NCBI GenBank assembly: GCA_020746105.1
Contig: CM036620.1
Location: 45,218,706 to 45,282,705 of the forward strand
DNA: 64,000 bases
Direction: 5' to 3'
Source of the DNA: Trogon surrucura
Taxonomy: Eukaryota; Chordata; Aves; Trogoniformes; Trogonidae
Shown: one piece after another, positions 14,170-25,960 of the stretch
Numbering within the stretch: position 1 is the stretch's first letter
Layout: each line of letters opens with the position of its first letter
Position numbers and translations under genes: made by a program
The notes under the pieces: generated by a model
Seen by the model: only the letters and a program-made list of their open reading frames with translations
The model's database searches: none
Told to the model about the DNA's origin: nothing

Positions 14170-17100
14170 AAAATGTGAACCGGCACTCCTCTGTTGATAA
14201 GCAATTTATATGACCCATGACGGCCAGCTTGATATTCTGGTGGAGCAAAATATTATACCTAGAGCATTCAAGCTTCTGCTCCACTGGACTTGGAATAGAT
14301 TAGTTAAAGTACTCTCCCAGCTCAACAGGTTTTAGTTTGGTGGTTTTTTTCCTCGTGATGGATTATAAATAAACTTATGTGCAAGTTTACTGCAAGATTC
14401 CTTAGAGACCCCTAGCTTTTTATGAATGGAAAGGTCATTTATAAATTCTCAACTTCATTGTATTTTATTATTTTTCCCGTAGGCAAATATTGCTGTATTT
14501 TCTGTAAGAGACTGCAGTCAGATTTTACAAGCACACAGATTTAATGCACATATTACTTGGGTTTAGATAACTGAAGACTCTGTAGTGGAAAATGTTTGAT
14601 TTCAGTTCATGGAGGTCTCTCTTATTCATAAGTTATGGTCTTCAAACCAGAACACAGATTTTACCAAGGCCAGAAGTCTTCAGTTCTAAGTTACTGATGC
14701 AGGCCAAACCTTTGCCTGTGGTTTTCTATAATGCTAAAAACTTCCAAACATTTTTCTCTGTCTCATCTAATACTTCCTTGTCAGAGTGGCTTTGAAGTCT
14801 GCTATTTGTGGAGCTCTCTTTGAACCATGGGTTCATATTGATGCTTGGTTCAGTCACTCAATTATACTTCATATTTGTATTTGCTGGTCTTAGCTCCTGA
14901 ATTTCATTTGGGCATAACACATTTTCAGTCACTAGAACAACTAGTTTGTTATCATCTATTTTAAAAGCATTAATATTAACTAGAAAAATCTTTATCCAGG
15001 GAAAGTCCAGAACTTGAACGTGCGCAGCCATAAGCTGCATTCGTTATTGCAACACAAAATGTCAATTAGTAAATTTGAGAGTTAAAGCAATGAAAACAGC
15101 TCCGTGATCTGATAGAGAGATTCAACATCAGACACTGAAATCACCAAGCATTTCTTCCCTGTCTTAAAACTCTAAAGGCAACGTGGATTTTATTAGTAAG
15201 TCTTGGTAGCTGGGTATATCTCTGTATTTGTTTATCGCTACATCCAGAACCCCCATGGTCAGTTTCGCACCAGAAGTTGCATTTGCAAGTGCAGAACTGT
15301 CTATCAGCATTTAAAGGAGTATCACTGAAGTTTAGAAGCAGTTTCCTAAGATACTGGAAAAAGCATGGGGTTAGGAAGAGTTCATCATCATGAGGTATTT
15401 TGCATTTGGGAGGGGAAATAATCTTTCCACATTCCAAAGCAGACAATCAATGAGAACCCTGAGAGAACTTCTGACAGATTTGTGTGGAACATTTTCCAGC
15501 ATGCAAATGTGTCCATGACTAGTGCCATGTTTTAAATTTCTAGCATTAAAGAGAGTGTCTAGATTGCTTAACTGCACTCTGACCTCAGGGCAATATTAAC
15601 CCTAGAATAGGAAAGAGGACATGAAGTGTCTCACTGTCATGCATCGATGTGGAAACACCTGACAGTTCAAATGCACAAAATTTCCTCAGTAGGTTTAGGA
15701 AAGATGGTTTCTCTTAAACTAAACCAATTGTTTGCCAGTGATGCATGGCTCTGTTAAGTATGAACTTCTTTGTAAAGAATTCAGATTTGTAAATTTAGCT
15801 CAGTGTGTAGTGCCGGAAACAGATGTTAGATAACTCTATCATATTAGTATTTAAGTGGTATGTAGATTCTAACATACTTTACCAGAAGCATCTAATTGGT
15901 GTTTTGCCCGTTTATAAATTGCACCATACTGGTGGGTTTACCCTGCATAATACTCTATTTTTGGATGCTGTTTAACAGTCTATTGGCCAAAGAGAAGTGA
16001 GTCTGCTGTTTCACAGTGAGGTCTGTTATTTCACAGGGTAGTACAGTGGTTCTTTGTTCATTTGTTAGTGTTCTGAGACAAGTTGATTTATTGCCTTGAA
16101 GGGAGAGGATCATGGGCCCATAGTATATTTAATAGCTTCAGAAATATAAACTTTTTGTGTATGGAATCTAGTAGTTCCTTTTCTTGGAGAAATATCTCAT
16201 ATTTTTGTGTTGAAGTTCAGTAAATACCAGGGGGTAGACTAGGATCTTGCAAATACTCGTGAAACATTTTTGCTAAGACATTCTGGAGCTAAATGATTTT
16301 GAGGCATTGCTTGTTGGGAGTATTGCCAATGACAGTACAGTGAGATCTAGAGGCAACTGTCAGCTGGCAAAGAAAGTAGTCTTATTCAAGAAAGTGTCGA
16401 AAGCGACAATATTTGAGAGGGACAAAAGTGCTTTCCTGCCTCATGCATTTTCCATAGTTTGTTGCCATCTAGCAGTAGGCTTGAAACCATTTGTATTCCC
16501 CTTTGTATGCCTGAACTCCACCTTGCACACACAGACCCATGCCCATACTGTTTTTCCTAGTAAGTATCTTGAGTAGACAGGATATAAAACAGCTTTTCTG
16601 GAGAGTCCAGAGAATAACTGTCCATATTCCTCTGAAAGTAACATGGTGTGCCTCCTAAATAAGGACAGCTGGCATTCATGGGTAAGTGCAGAATAAAATA
16701 TGTGTATACACTCATGTAAATTATGTTGAAGATATCTCCGACTGCTCTAGCTGTCTGGCAGTTCCTGTCTGCTGTCTTGTTAAAACCCTTAGTTGTCAGT
16801 ATGGGGAAGTATACAGTGCATTATTACATTGCAAATACGTAAGTTTGTTGATCTCTGTAGCATTTGTTCATGTGTGGTACACAGAGCTGAATATGGGAGC
16901 AAGTGGGAAGTGACATTGCGTGTCAGAGCTTAGTTTGCACATTAGTTACTGTGAGATCCCTCCTTTCCTCTCTCTTCCCCTTACTTAATGCTGGCAAAAT
17001 TTAAATCTATTGTCTGGTTAGTTTGGTGAGGAAATGGAGTTTTCTGTGGTGTAGCTTTACGTATGAACCAAACTGGGTGTTAATAATCACCCTGTGTGTT

Positions 17101-17756
17101 CATTGGTGTGCTATGATAAGACAGCGTTAGACACAGTTCCTTCTTAGTGCTTTCCTCCAACTAGGTAAGGTCTGGTTTAGCTCTGTTTTTACAATTCTCT
17201 CTTCTGAAAGTCAAGTTGTAATAAAACCAGCCGAGGCTTTCTCCTATAGTTCAGCTGCTCCTACAGTGTACCCCTCAGGACTGCTGAGTCCACTCAACAG
17301 TCTGTGGTTTTCAATTACAAGCCACAGATGACTTTTAAGGGACCTGGCAAAGGTAATGAAGAAAATTGAGCTTGGCAAGATTAAATTTTCTGTATAGGGA
17401 TCTCCATCTTCACAGGAAAATTCTTAAGGCTCTGTAAGAGGAAAAAAAATAATAAAAAACGGCTGAAAACTACACATAGCACCTCTGAAAGTGAGTTTTA
17501 TATCATGATAGTTCAAAAATATTATCTGGCCTGTAGCCACTGGAATACACTAAGATTTGGCACGTGGAACAAAAGAATCTTTGGTAAGTTAGAGTTATAT
17601 TCATTACTATAGTTACATAGTTTATAGGTTTCTTCATCACATATGAACTTATGTCAGACTTTATTGATACTTACTAGACATTACTTTGTTCTAAAATGAG
17701 TAGCACATGTTTGTGTGTCTGATGGCTTGAGATGAGACACTGTGTATCTGAAACAC
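13824..17756. other. Non-coding DNA apart from a microsatellite
   Basis: Apart from the TA/CA microsatellite listed separately, this stretch shows only AT-rich sequence with short frames in all six phases. A 20-base imperfect tandem duplication lies at 16001-16040 (units beginning GTCTGCTGTTTCACAG and GTCTGTTATTTCACAG). No exon, tRNA or mobile element is recognisable. Confidence 0.5.
14038..14169. repeat. Compound TA/CA/TG microsatellite
   Basis: About 130 bases are built only from alternating purine-pyrimidine dinucleotides: TG, TA and CA runs, ending in a pure AT run. TG-rich and CA-rich blocks alternate, so the tract is largely self-complementary and can fold into long hairpins or adopt Z-DNA. 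All the frames that cross it are artefacts rich in Tyr, Ile, Cys, Val and His. Length polymorphism between individuals is expected. Confidence 0.95.
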
Positions 17757-18097
17757 ACAGAATCTCTTTGGTTAGATCATTTAAGATCATTGAGTCTAAC
17801 CATTAACCTAGCACTACCAGGTCACCACTAAACTATGTCCCTAAGCACCAGAGCAACATGTTGTTTAAATACCTCCAGGGGGGTGATTTCACCACTGCCC
17901 TGGGTAGCCTGTTCCAATGCCCTATTACCCTTCCCATGAAGAGCTTCCTAATATCCAGCCTAAACCTCCACTGGCACAACTTGCAGCCATTTATTCTAGT
18001 TCTATAACTTGCTGCTAGGGAGAAAAGGCTGAGTCTCTCCTTTTTCCAACCCCCTTTCAGGTAGTTGTAGAGAGCGATAAGGTCTCCCCTCACATGT
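17757..18097 (-). mobile_element. CR1 non-LTR retrotransposon, 3' fragment (old copy)
   Basis: Read on the minus strand, this is the 3' end of a CR1 LINE. It contains the C-terminal tail of ORF2 followed by the short 3' UTR, which lies at the low-coordinate end. The minus-strand frame at 17833-18093 keeps CR1 ORF2 landmarks: [30 protein letters not shown] and [13 protein letters not shown]. The 5' part is missing, which is usual for CR1 because reverse transcription is often incomplete. The 3' terminal repeats are eroded to a single ACAGAATC-like word, and many substitutions separate it from the copies at 51 kb and 54 kb, so it is a different and older subfamily. It is not active. Confidence 0.93.
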
Positions 18098-20090
18098 TGT
18101 ATCCCTTGCCCTTTCCCAGTAATGGATTTCTCATTCTTAAAATGATGAATGTCAGTACTGCTGTTTTATCTCAAAACCTTTGTACAACTATTGTGTATGT
18201 AGTGTCGTGTTCATGGAGTATATCCTTTGGATGCTTCTAAACTAGTGACATAAACAGATATTATAGATACAGAAAACTAAAAGTGAAAGTAGTGGCATTT
18301 AAGTAGTGGAAGCATGTCACTGAGAAAGGCACTATACAAGGGTGTTTGTATAGTGATGTTAATCAAAATGGATTTCTTACCTCTCTAAGAGCCCATATAT
18401 ACACTTACTCATATTTGTAAGCGTATTTAAACACAATCTTTACTGTAGTAATATTGTACAACTTTTTTTCGGTGTTAGCTAAACTGTATTTCCTATACAG
18501 CAAAGGACCAGAAATCAGATCTGGGCCATAAAGGCTGGCTCTTTAGTGTGAGGGAGAGAGCAATCCAGTTACCAACTCAGCAAAATAGTAGCAGTGGCAT
18601 ACAGTTTGCGTGAATTTAACATTTTTGATGTTAAGTGGTTGCAGCTAAGATTCAACTCCGGATGGCAATGGAAATATGTACCAGTTCTGCTGAGAATGTA
18701 CTGACTTGTTTCAGGAGAGGGGTTATTTGGAACTAATTTCCATTATTTGTTTTCACAGTTTGGGTCTTCCAGCCATTCCCTGTGTGAGTTACTCTTACAA
18801 AATGCAAGTATATATTTTTGACAGCAAGGTTGCAGAAAGTGCACCTTACAGCAGACAAAGTTCTAGTATTTTGCCCTAACAGTCTAGAAACTTGTAATAT
18901 ATTCCCAGAAATCAGTAACTGTAGCCAGAATGTAATTCTCCAGCCTGAAAAGCCCTGCAGTTGTTTTTTTCTAACAGCTGGCAGCCTGTGGGCTTGAATT
19001 GTTATGGCCTCGTCCCTTCCTGTTGTCAGCTGGGCCTGATTTGCCTTTTCTTGGAAAGCCTCCTCATGTGGTAACACCCGGTATTGGTACCAGTTTTGTC
19101 ATGAAAGATTCTGGCCCATCATGCTGCTGATGATACCATTTGTATTTATGGCTGAATTTAACTGAGGAAATTACAAATTGAACTTAGATACTCTCAGACA
19201 CACGTGCTTATGACTTCTGAAATATCTGAACGGAAAGGGTCATTGTGAGACTGTGTAGAGCACCAAGAGAGACACCTGAGAGGTCCCAAAGCATCATCCA
19301 AATGCCAGACCCCTTCACAGCAGTTTAAATGTAGTACAAAATCATATTAAAACTATTTTTCCCAAACTGTGTGAACAAAATCTTGATTAAGCTAAGTGAA
19401 ATCTGATTTGATATAAAAAACCTCATAAGTCATCTTCTAAGATCTTCAGTTTCCTGTCAGGAACAGTAGATTCTTATACATTATATAAAATAGTATCTTT
19501 ATTCTCCCCTCCACTTAGTTTTCAGCTATTTTTTCTAACTAATTGGCTTCTATACATTCATTTTATTGTACTTGGGGTTTAATATTTAAACTGCTTGACA
19601 TGCTAATCGATTAGTAGAGGACCAGACCCTACTACATGTTTTTATCATGTGATTTTATAGACTTATCTGCACCTAGTTAATCTTTTTCCCTCATGAACCC
19701 AATCAAACTGCCTGTAACTGAAGTACTGGCAGTTTCTTAAAGGCACAGATTTATGTTGGAATTCTATATTCTCACTACAGTTAATGATTCTGGTAATTTC
19801 ATTTTTATATGGTGTAGTTCTCTAGTCCATCAGGGATGAAGACATGTGAACTAGTGCATGAGGTAAAGATATTTTTTTTTTGGTTGCTCTTCTAGAAAGT
19901 CAGGTCTCCAAAATCCAGTTTTTGTGTATTTACCAGCTGTGATATAGCTGCTCATTTGCTAAGTTAGCCCTTAATGAGCCTCAGGAGACTTGGACATTGT
20001 GTGGGTAGGAAACCCTGTGTCATCTACTCTACAGTGAGCCCAGTCTGCCAGAAAAATTAGGGACCCATGGTGGATGCAAGTCTGAGCATC
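18098..20090. other. Non-coding DNA, no gene seen
   Basis: This AT-rich sequence has no recognisable exon, RNA gene or repeat. The longest minus-strand frame (18733-19077, 114 codons) has no family motif and mixed composition, and it shows no splice context that would make it an exon. Confidence 0.5.
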
Positions 20091-20470
20091 ACCAGGTGCA
20101 TTAAGTTGGTGCAATTTCCTCATTAGCACCAGCACACCAAAGGTTGTTTTGGGTATGCACTGTGATATGTCGTGATCCCTGCACAGAGAAGCTTCTTCCT
20201 ACTGGCGGCACCGAGGCCTTGACGGAAAGAGGGAGTGAGGGTTGGGTCAAGAAATGATGTTTGAGGTGGAGTGGTTTTCCACAGGAATTGGTGGGCACAA
20301 AGGGCACGTTGTGTCGATGCGGGGGATGTGCTGTGGGATGGCTGCAGTGTGTTGGGATAGGGGTGGATGGCAGTGTGGGGATTTGCAGGAAACTTTGAGG
20401 TACCGTGGGCTTGGGAAGCAAGAAGTCGGGCTACTGCAACATGGAGAAAGGTACGAGGGTGGCAAAAGTG
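20091..20470. other. GC-richer patch of unknown origin
   Basis: GC content here is visibly higher than on either side, and the plus strand is G-rich (words such as GTGGGGATTTGC and GGGATAGGGGTGG). The minus strand has a 106-codon frame at 20101-20421 rich in Pro, His, Ser and Thr, with no motif I recognise. An overlapping 72-codon minus frame and an 83-codon plus frame show that the openness is due to composition. A decayed repeat or an old gene fragment would fit. I cannot assign it. Confidence 0.3.
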
Positions 20471-23400
20471 TTGGGGTTTTTTTCCCCTTTTAAAATCTTA
20501 CATGTTTTAAAAGATGAGGATACCTTAGACTTGAGCCAGCTTGGCATTCCGTTTTGCTTTTCTAATGCAACTTTCTGACCCCCAGGAACAGCAGAGAAAA
20601 TATCTTTAATGTGTTGTTTGTGTTTCTGAAAGATGTGAACAAGAAGTCAGGAAGAATGAATTTTAATGTTTTGATTACAGATTAATTTAGTGATTTAATC
20701 ACCCAAACTTACTTCCGAAACTGGGAAGGATTGCTATTTCACAACTTTAAAACATTATTCCTTTACAGGTATTACCAGACTGTTAATTGCAGGCATACAC
20801 TTAGCAAATTGCAGAAGAGCTGAGTTTAGTTGCAACCTCCTTTTTTTTTTTTTAAAAGAACTGATCAGATTTTCCAGGCAGAAAGTGAATGTGGAAGCAT
20901 TTATGTAACTTTCTCCCCACTAAGCCCATTATGTCTGTCTTTGGTAATGGGTTTGCTCTGTTAATATGTCATAGACAGAGCAAACAGGTTACTAATCAGA
21001 CGGTTAAAGGTGACTTACTGAAATGGAACTGCGTAAACCAGACTTAAAATGAAAAGACAATGGAAAGCAGAGAAGAGGCAAAGAAGAGGGGACAGCAACA
21101 GCTTTTTTCTACGATCCGTGCAGTGAGGGTGAGGTTAGCCTGCACGTTCCTTGCTTATTTTGGTCTGGTTTGCCATGTTTTAGCATACCTGAAACACATC
21201 CGTTCCAGTGTGGGTTGTTTTGTTAAGTGTTTGTCGAAGATCAAATATTCTCCTTAAGTCTGATTTCTGTCGTAGTCGCTATAATATTTGTAATAGGTAA
21301 ATAAAATAAAGCTAGCAGCATTTCAGAGAAACCGGTGAAAAGATGGGGCTTATTTACACTGAGCGATGAAGAGCAGAAGCATCCCAGTTTGTACTGACCC
21401 TGGCTCATAGATCTGCATGTTAAAAAGCAACACTCTGCAGTCTTGCCACTTTGGGTGCAGAAGCCTGTCTGCATTAGCCAGGGAGCTTCACCCAGACTAA
21501 TAGACCTTGTCAAGAGGTACGGCACAGTGCTAACACACTTTGATGTTTTGCAGCTCAGAGGTACTTGCATACTTGCCAGGTCAGGTATTTTAGCATCCAT
21601 ATGTAGATATCCAGCCTCAGATGTGTAATTTGAAAAATGTTATTGTAGTAAATGGAAGGAAGGCATGTCCCTATTTTACAGAACCAGCAGAAAATACTTG
21701 AAAGAGAGTACTTTTTTTTAAGCACATTTGTTTTTAAACCTGCTCTGGTTTCTGAAAAGAAGGAGTAATCAGGAAAATTCAAGAATCGAGATGCAAGTAG
21801 CGAATTCTTATGACCTTTTCATTACCATAGTTACTTGCATATTGGTTATATGATTATAATTGTTCATGTCCCACTGATTTTACGGAGAAAAAAGATGTGG
21901 TTTACATACAGAAATTTAATAAAAGCTAGCATATAAATACTAAGATAGAATGAAAAACACCCATACCTTTTTTATCAAGTGATAGAACGTTTTTGATATT
22001 AGCACTCAAGTACCCAGTGTAGATATTTTTCCAGTCATTAAAATCATTACTAGTGAATAATGGATTGTGAAAAAGCATTGCAAAACAATCTGTAGCCTTT
22101 CAACTCATTTCTTTCATGTCATTTAGTTCAATTTAAACCTGTTTGACACTGTCCAAGTTAACAAGTTATTCTCTTCCATTCAGCACCTACTGGTGGCAAC
22201 CCATAAATCAACGTCTTAGCCAGAAGCATGAAAGACCTCATTAAATCTATTTTTGTGTGAGTTAACAGATCTCCAGATTAACCTTTCTTTAAAAATAAAA
22301 TAAAATAAAATAGTAAAGGTCAGCCTTTTTCTACAACAAAGTTTGCTGACCATAGAGATTTTCAAGCCTGATGGCACATCTGACTGCATGGTTGTCTCAT
22401 CGTTTTGGCAGTGATCTGTTTGATGCCAGCAAGGAATGCTAAGACTCTAACTGTCTGAAATGTGTTAACATGTAGATTTAAAAAAAAATATATATATAAT
22501 TTTAAAGCAGGAAGTGCAAAGTGAGAGATAAAATGCCTTTACATTTATTTTTTTTTTCCCCAAGAGCAGTAAATTATTTACATGAAATGACTTTTGCTAT
22601 TTGGAGGGAGAAGTTCTCGTCTCTCCATTCGCTTGCCAGCTCTTTGAATGGCAATAAAATCTTGCATTTTTTGTTTGTTTTATTCTGTAAGAATTCTTTT
22701 TATTTCACTCTTGGGTAAATACGTGTTGGCACAATAGTTGCAGAATGACGACATAAGAAAGCCATGTCTTATTTGAACGTGAACTATTAACAGTTTAAGG
22801 CAATTAGACCTCTGAATGCAAAAACTAAGCCCATACATGTTGGTAGTCAAACTGATATTCAGGTATGTCTGATGATGTAGGGAATATTTATTTTAAGCAC
22901 ATTACTTTTTCAGTACAGGCTATAGAAGCTAATGCACTTCCAACAGAAATCACAAGTATAATTCACCTACATTATACATAGAAGACAAATGACAAACGTT
23001 TTCAAAATTTGCAAATGGGTAGGTCTATAAATAAAAACACTTCAGTAACATCAAATAAAGGCAGAAGACAAAGATAATGAGGCATTAAGAAGAAAAATGA
23101 ACATACTAAGAGTACAAAGAGCATTTTAGTAACAACATTATTACAACAACATCCATAGTTTGAGTGTGTTTTATAGACTAAAATCTGGTCATAAAACATG
23201 TCAGATAATGGACAGTGCAGAGTGCAAATATTTGTAGCACGGTGTGAGGGAATTTATTTATTGTATTGGTTAAAATTACTGCTATACTGTACCAGACTAA
23301 TTTGTTCTTGTAATTTTTATTTCAGTTTATACAATTTAAATAACAAATAATATGCATTGTATGATCAAGATGGGTTCTTCCCTGTTTTGTCACCACCTAA

Positions 23401-25960
23401 TAGAACATGTTAGCATTAGTTAAAGTATTTGGAAGTTAATTCTGAAAACGTGCTCATGTTGAACTTGATCAAGCACCAATGGCATAAAATCACACCAGGG
23501 GACAATGTGACTTGTTAAGAACCTACCTATAATATCTAAATGGAAAAGAAAATTTATTACCAGGACTTCAATGGAGAGATTATGTTCCGTGTGTCTTGTG
23601 CTGTCAGTAGTAAAATGACTCTGACGTTTAAAAAATCATAGATAACTAAAATATTGGTGCAATAAATTCTTTATTAAACATCATATTGAGGGCTAAAAAA
23701 AAGGAAAAAATCACAGTTCGTCATGTTGGCTTAGGTGAGTGAATGGATTAATTTATGTCTTTCTTAAATAGAGGGAAATGAGAACCAGGAAATATTCTGT
23801 GTGTGGAAAAAAAATGTAATGTAAAATCTCTCTCAGTAAATTAAAGACCCATTGTACAAACTCAAAAAAAGTATTCAAATCCAAACCCTGAAATGATTCT
23901 TTCGTGTTTGTGCTGAAAACTGCCTCAGACAGGAAACAAAAAGTCCTGTTAAATAAATCAGTTTGGCTGTATGTGTATTGAAAAGAAAGCATAATCTGAT
24001 GATGATGAGTATGTATCAGCTAAGAAATTCAGAAAACTGAAGAGGTAGGAGGACAAATTAGGGAGAAATACATGGCCAGTAAGTTTGATGGGATTTGTTT
24101 TTCTTTTCCTTTAACAGGGCAGATGTTGGGCTTCTTGTTGTGGCTGTTGAGATGAAAAGGAATGAAAGGAATCCTAACAATGTTAACAAATCTAGGCAAA
24201 AATAGAAGAACTCCCCAGAGTAAGGCAGAAAGTATTCGATAAATTTTTATCTTCGGTACTCAGGTGGAGGAAGAAGAGGCAAAAAGGACAATTAGATTGT
24301 ACGATAGAGTATTTACTTCTTCTATGAAAATATTAAATTGTAGCTATTGATACTGGATGTTTTCAAGCACTATGGCCAGCCAGATAACTTCATTTAGGAG
24401 CACAAAAATATGCAGTGAAAGAACAGGTAGACATAAAGCAGATGACTTAAGACTGCAAAGAGTAATACCAATTTACAGTAAAGCTCCATTAAGAATATTA
24501 ACAGAGCTGGCTGAAGAGCTCTTGCAGTTGTTAATGTTGACGTCTATAAAGTTGTCTAACACTAGAAAACTTTTAAAAAATCCGAGTAAGACAATGCTGT
24601 TCTCTATGCTTTATAAATACTGACCATGTATAATTTTACAAGGCTGACCAGTTTTCTGGCGAAATAACTGTCTGAATGATGCAGGAATCATTCATGCGAA
24701 TTGCAGCATTGACATTTAACATTCAGTGGCATTTAGGCATCAAGACTAATTAAACACTGAAGCCACCTCTATGGTTTTATGGAAGATTTTCGATTGCCAG
24801 AAGTTTTAATCATTGTCTTTTCTCGAAAAATCAAACTAAACCAGAAATGCTGGTTCTGTGGCCGGTGTTCCGCATACTTGCAGTGATATCTTTAAGTCTG
24901 ACTTTCATTTGTAGCGTGCAAGATGTGTAAGACCGTAAACCTTGGCAGATTTACGCCACGTTACAATCACATTCTTTATTTAAAAATCTTCATGAAGGAG
25001 GATACTGGGAAACTTCTTCTATAATGTCTACTTTATTTCCAGCAGCTGTCTGTAGGCTGTTCTTTTAGAGGCATAGTTAGAATAATTGATATAAAACCTT
25101 TTGAGATGGTAAGGAATGTGATACTTCAGACCATCTGCAAAATGGTGGCCTTACAGTAAAAATGAAATGAATAAAAGAAGGACTAGGTACTCACTGTATT
25201 AATCTTTTTTTCTCTGTTTATGATCTTTTTTCTTTTACCTGTAATAGAGCACTAACCTTTAAATGTTCTCTGAGTTGAACAATTTTTCATGATCCAGCTG
25301 TCTCAAGATTGTTTTAGTTCAGTTTAATATTTCTTTTGATTCACTGTTGGGGGATTTTTTATGGGGTTTAACTCCTATGACAGATAGGGGTTAATAAATC
25401 ATGATTTGAATAATTATAAAATTATTCTAGTTGAATAAATTAATATGACATAATTAGAAAAAACTATCTTAAAGCCACTGTTTTTTTCCAGAAAATAGCT
25501 CTTTGATGTTACCTTTCTATAGCCCTTCTCCCAATAAAATATAAGCATACCTAATCTCTGCTTCAAAAGATTTAAATGGAAAAAAAAACCAAACCCTGAA
25601 TTGAAGCATATTTATATTTTCTTGATCTGTTGATGTAACCATTTTCCCCCTACATTGTTATAATGGAAAATACAGTTTCTTTTTAAGGATGGCACTGAAT
25701 ATGATAGGTAAGCCAATCCAATATCCATATTCATCAGAAGGAGATGATCCCATCCTACTTGACTCTAGCCATATGCTGTGGCCATTTTTTTGCAGATGTA
25801 GCACTTAATTACACAGAGCATGTCAGTTCGTGGGATGATCCAGGGGTGGTGGTTGATGCTAGCATACACTGGGCAGGTACAATCTTGATCCTGAGCCTTG
25901 CTATGCAATGGCTGTTATTTCTTCATATTGGGGCAGGCTTTCATCCAGTTTCTTAATGAC
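20471..25960. other. AT-rich non-coding DNA, no gene seen
   Basis: Only simple features are visible: A or T runs, a short AAAAT-unit repeat (listed separately) and a TA run near 22489-22498. The open frames are short and lack motifs. Confidence 0.55.
22288..22312. repeat. Short AAAAT-unit tandem repeat
   Basis: About five units of AAAAT/AAAATA lie in tandem within an AT-rich stretch. This is a small pentanucleotide microsatellite. Confidence 0.8.

Noticed and set aside
13870..14284. Several overlapping frames of Tyr/Ile/Cys/Val repeats
   Set aside because: All are translations of the TA/CA/TG microsatellite on both strands.
20100..20125. TTGGTGCAA word resembling a mariner terminal repeat
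   Set aside because: Only about nine bases agree, no matching inverted end was found nearby, and no transposase remnant is readable.
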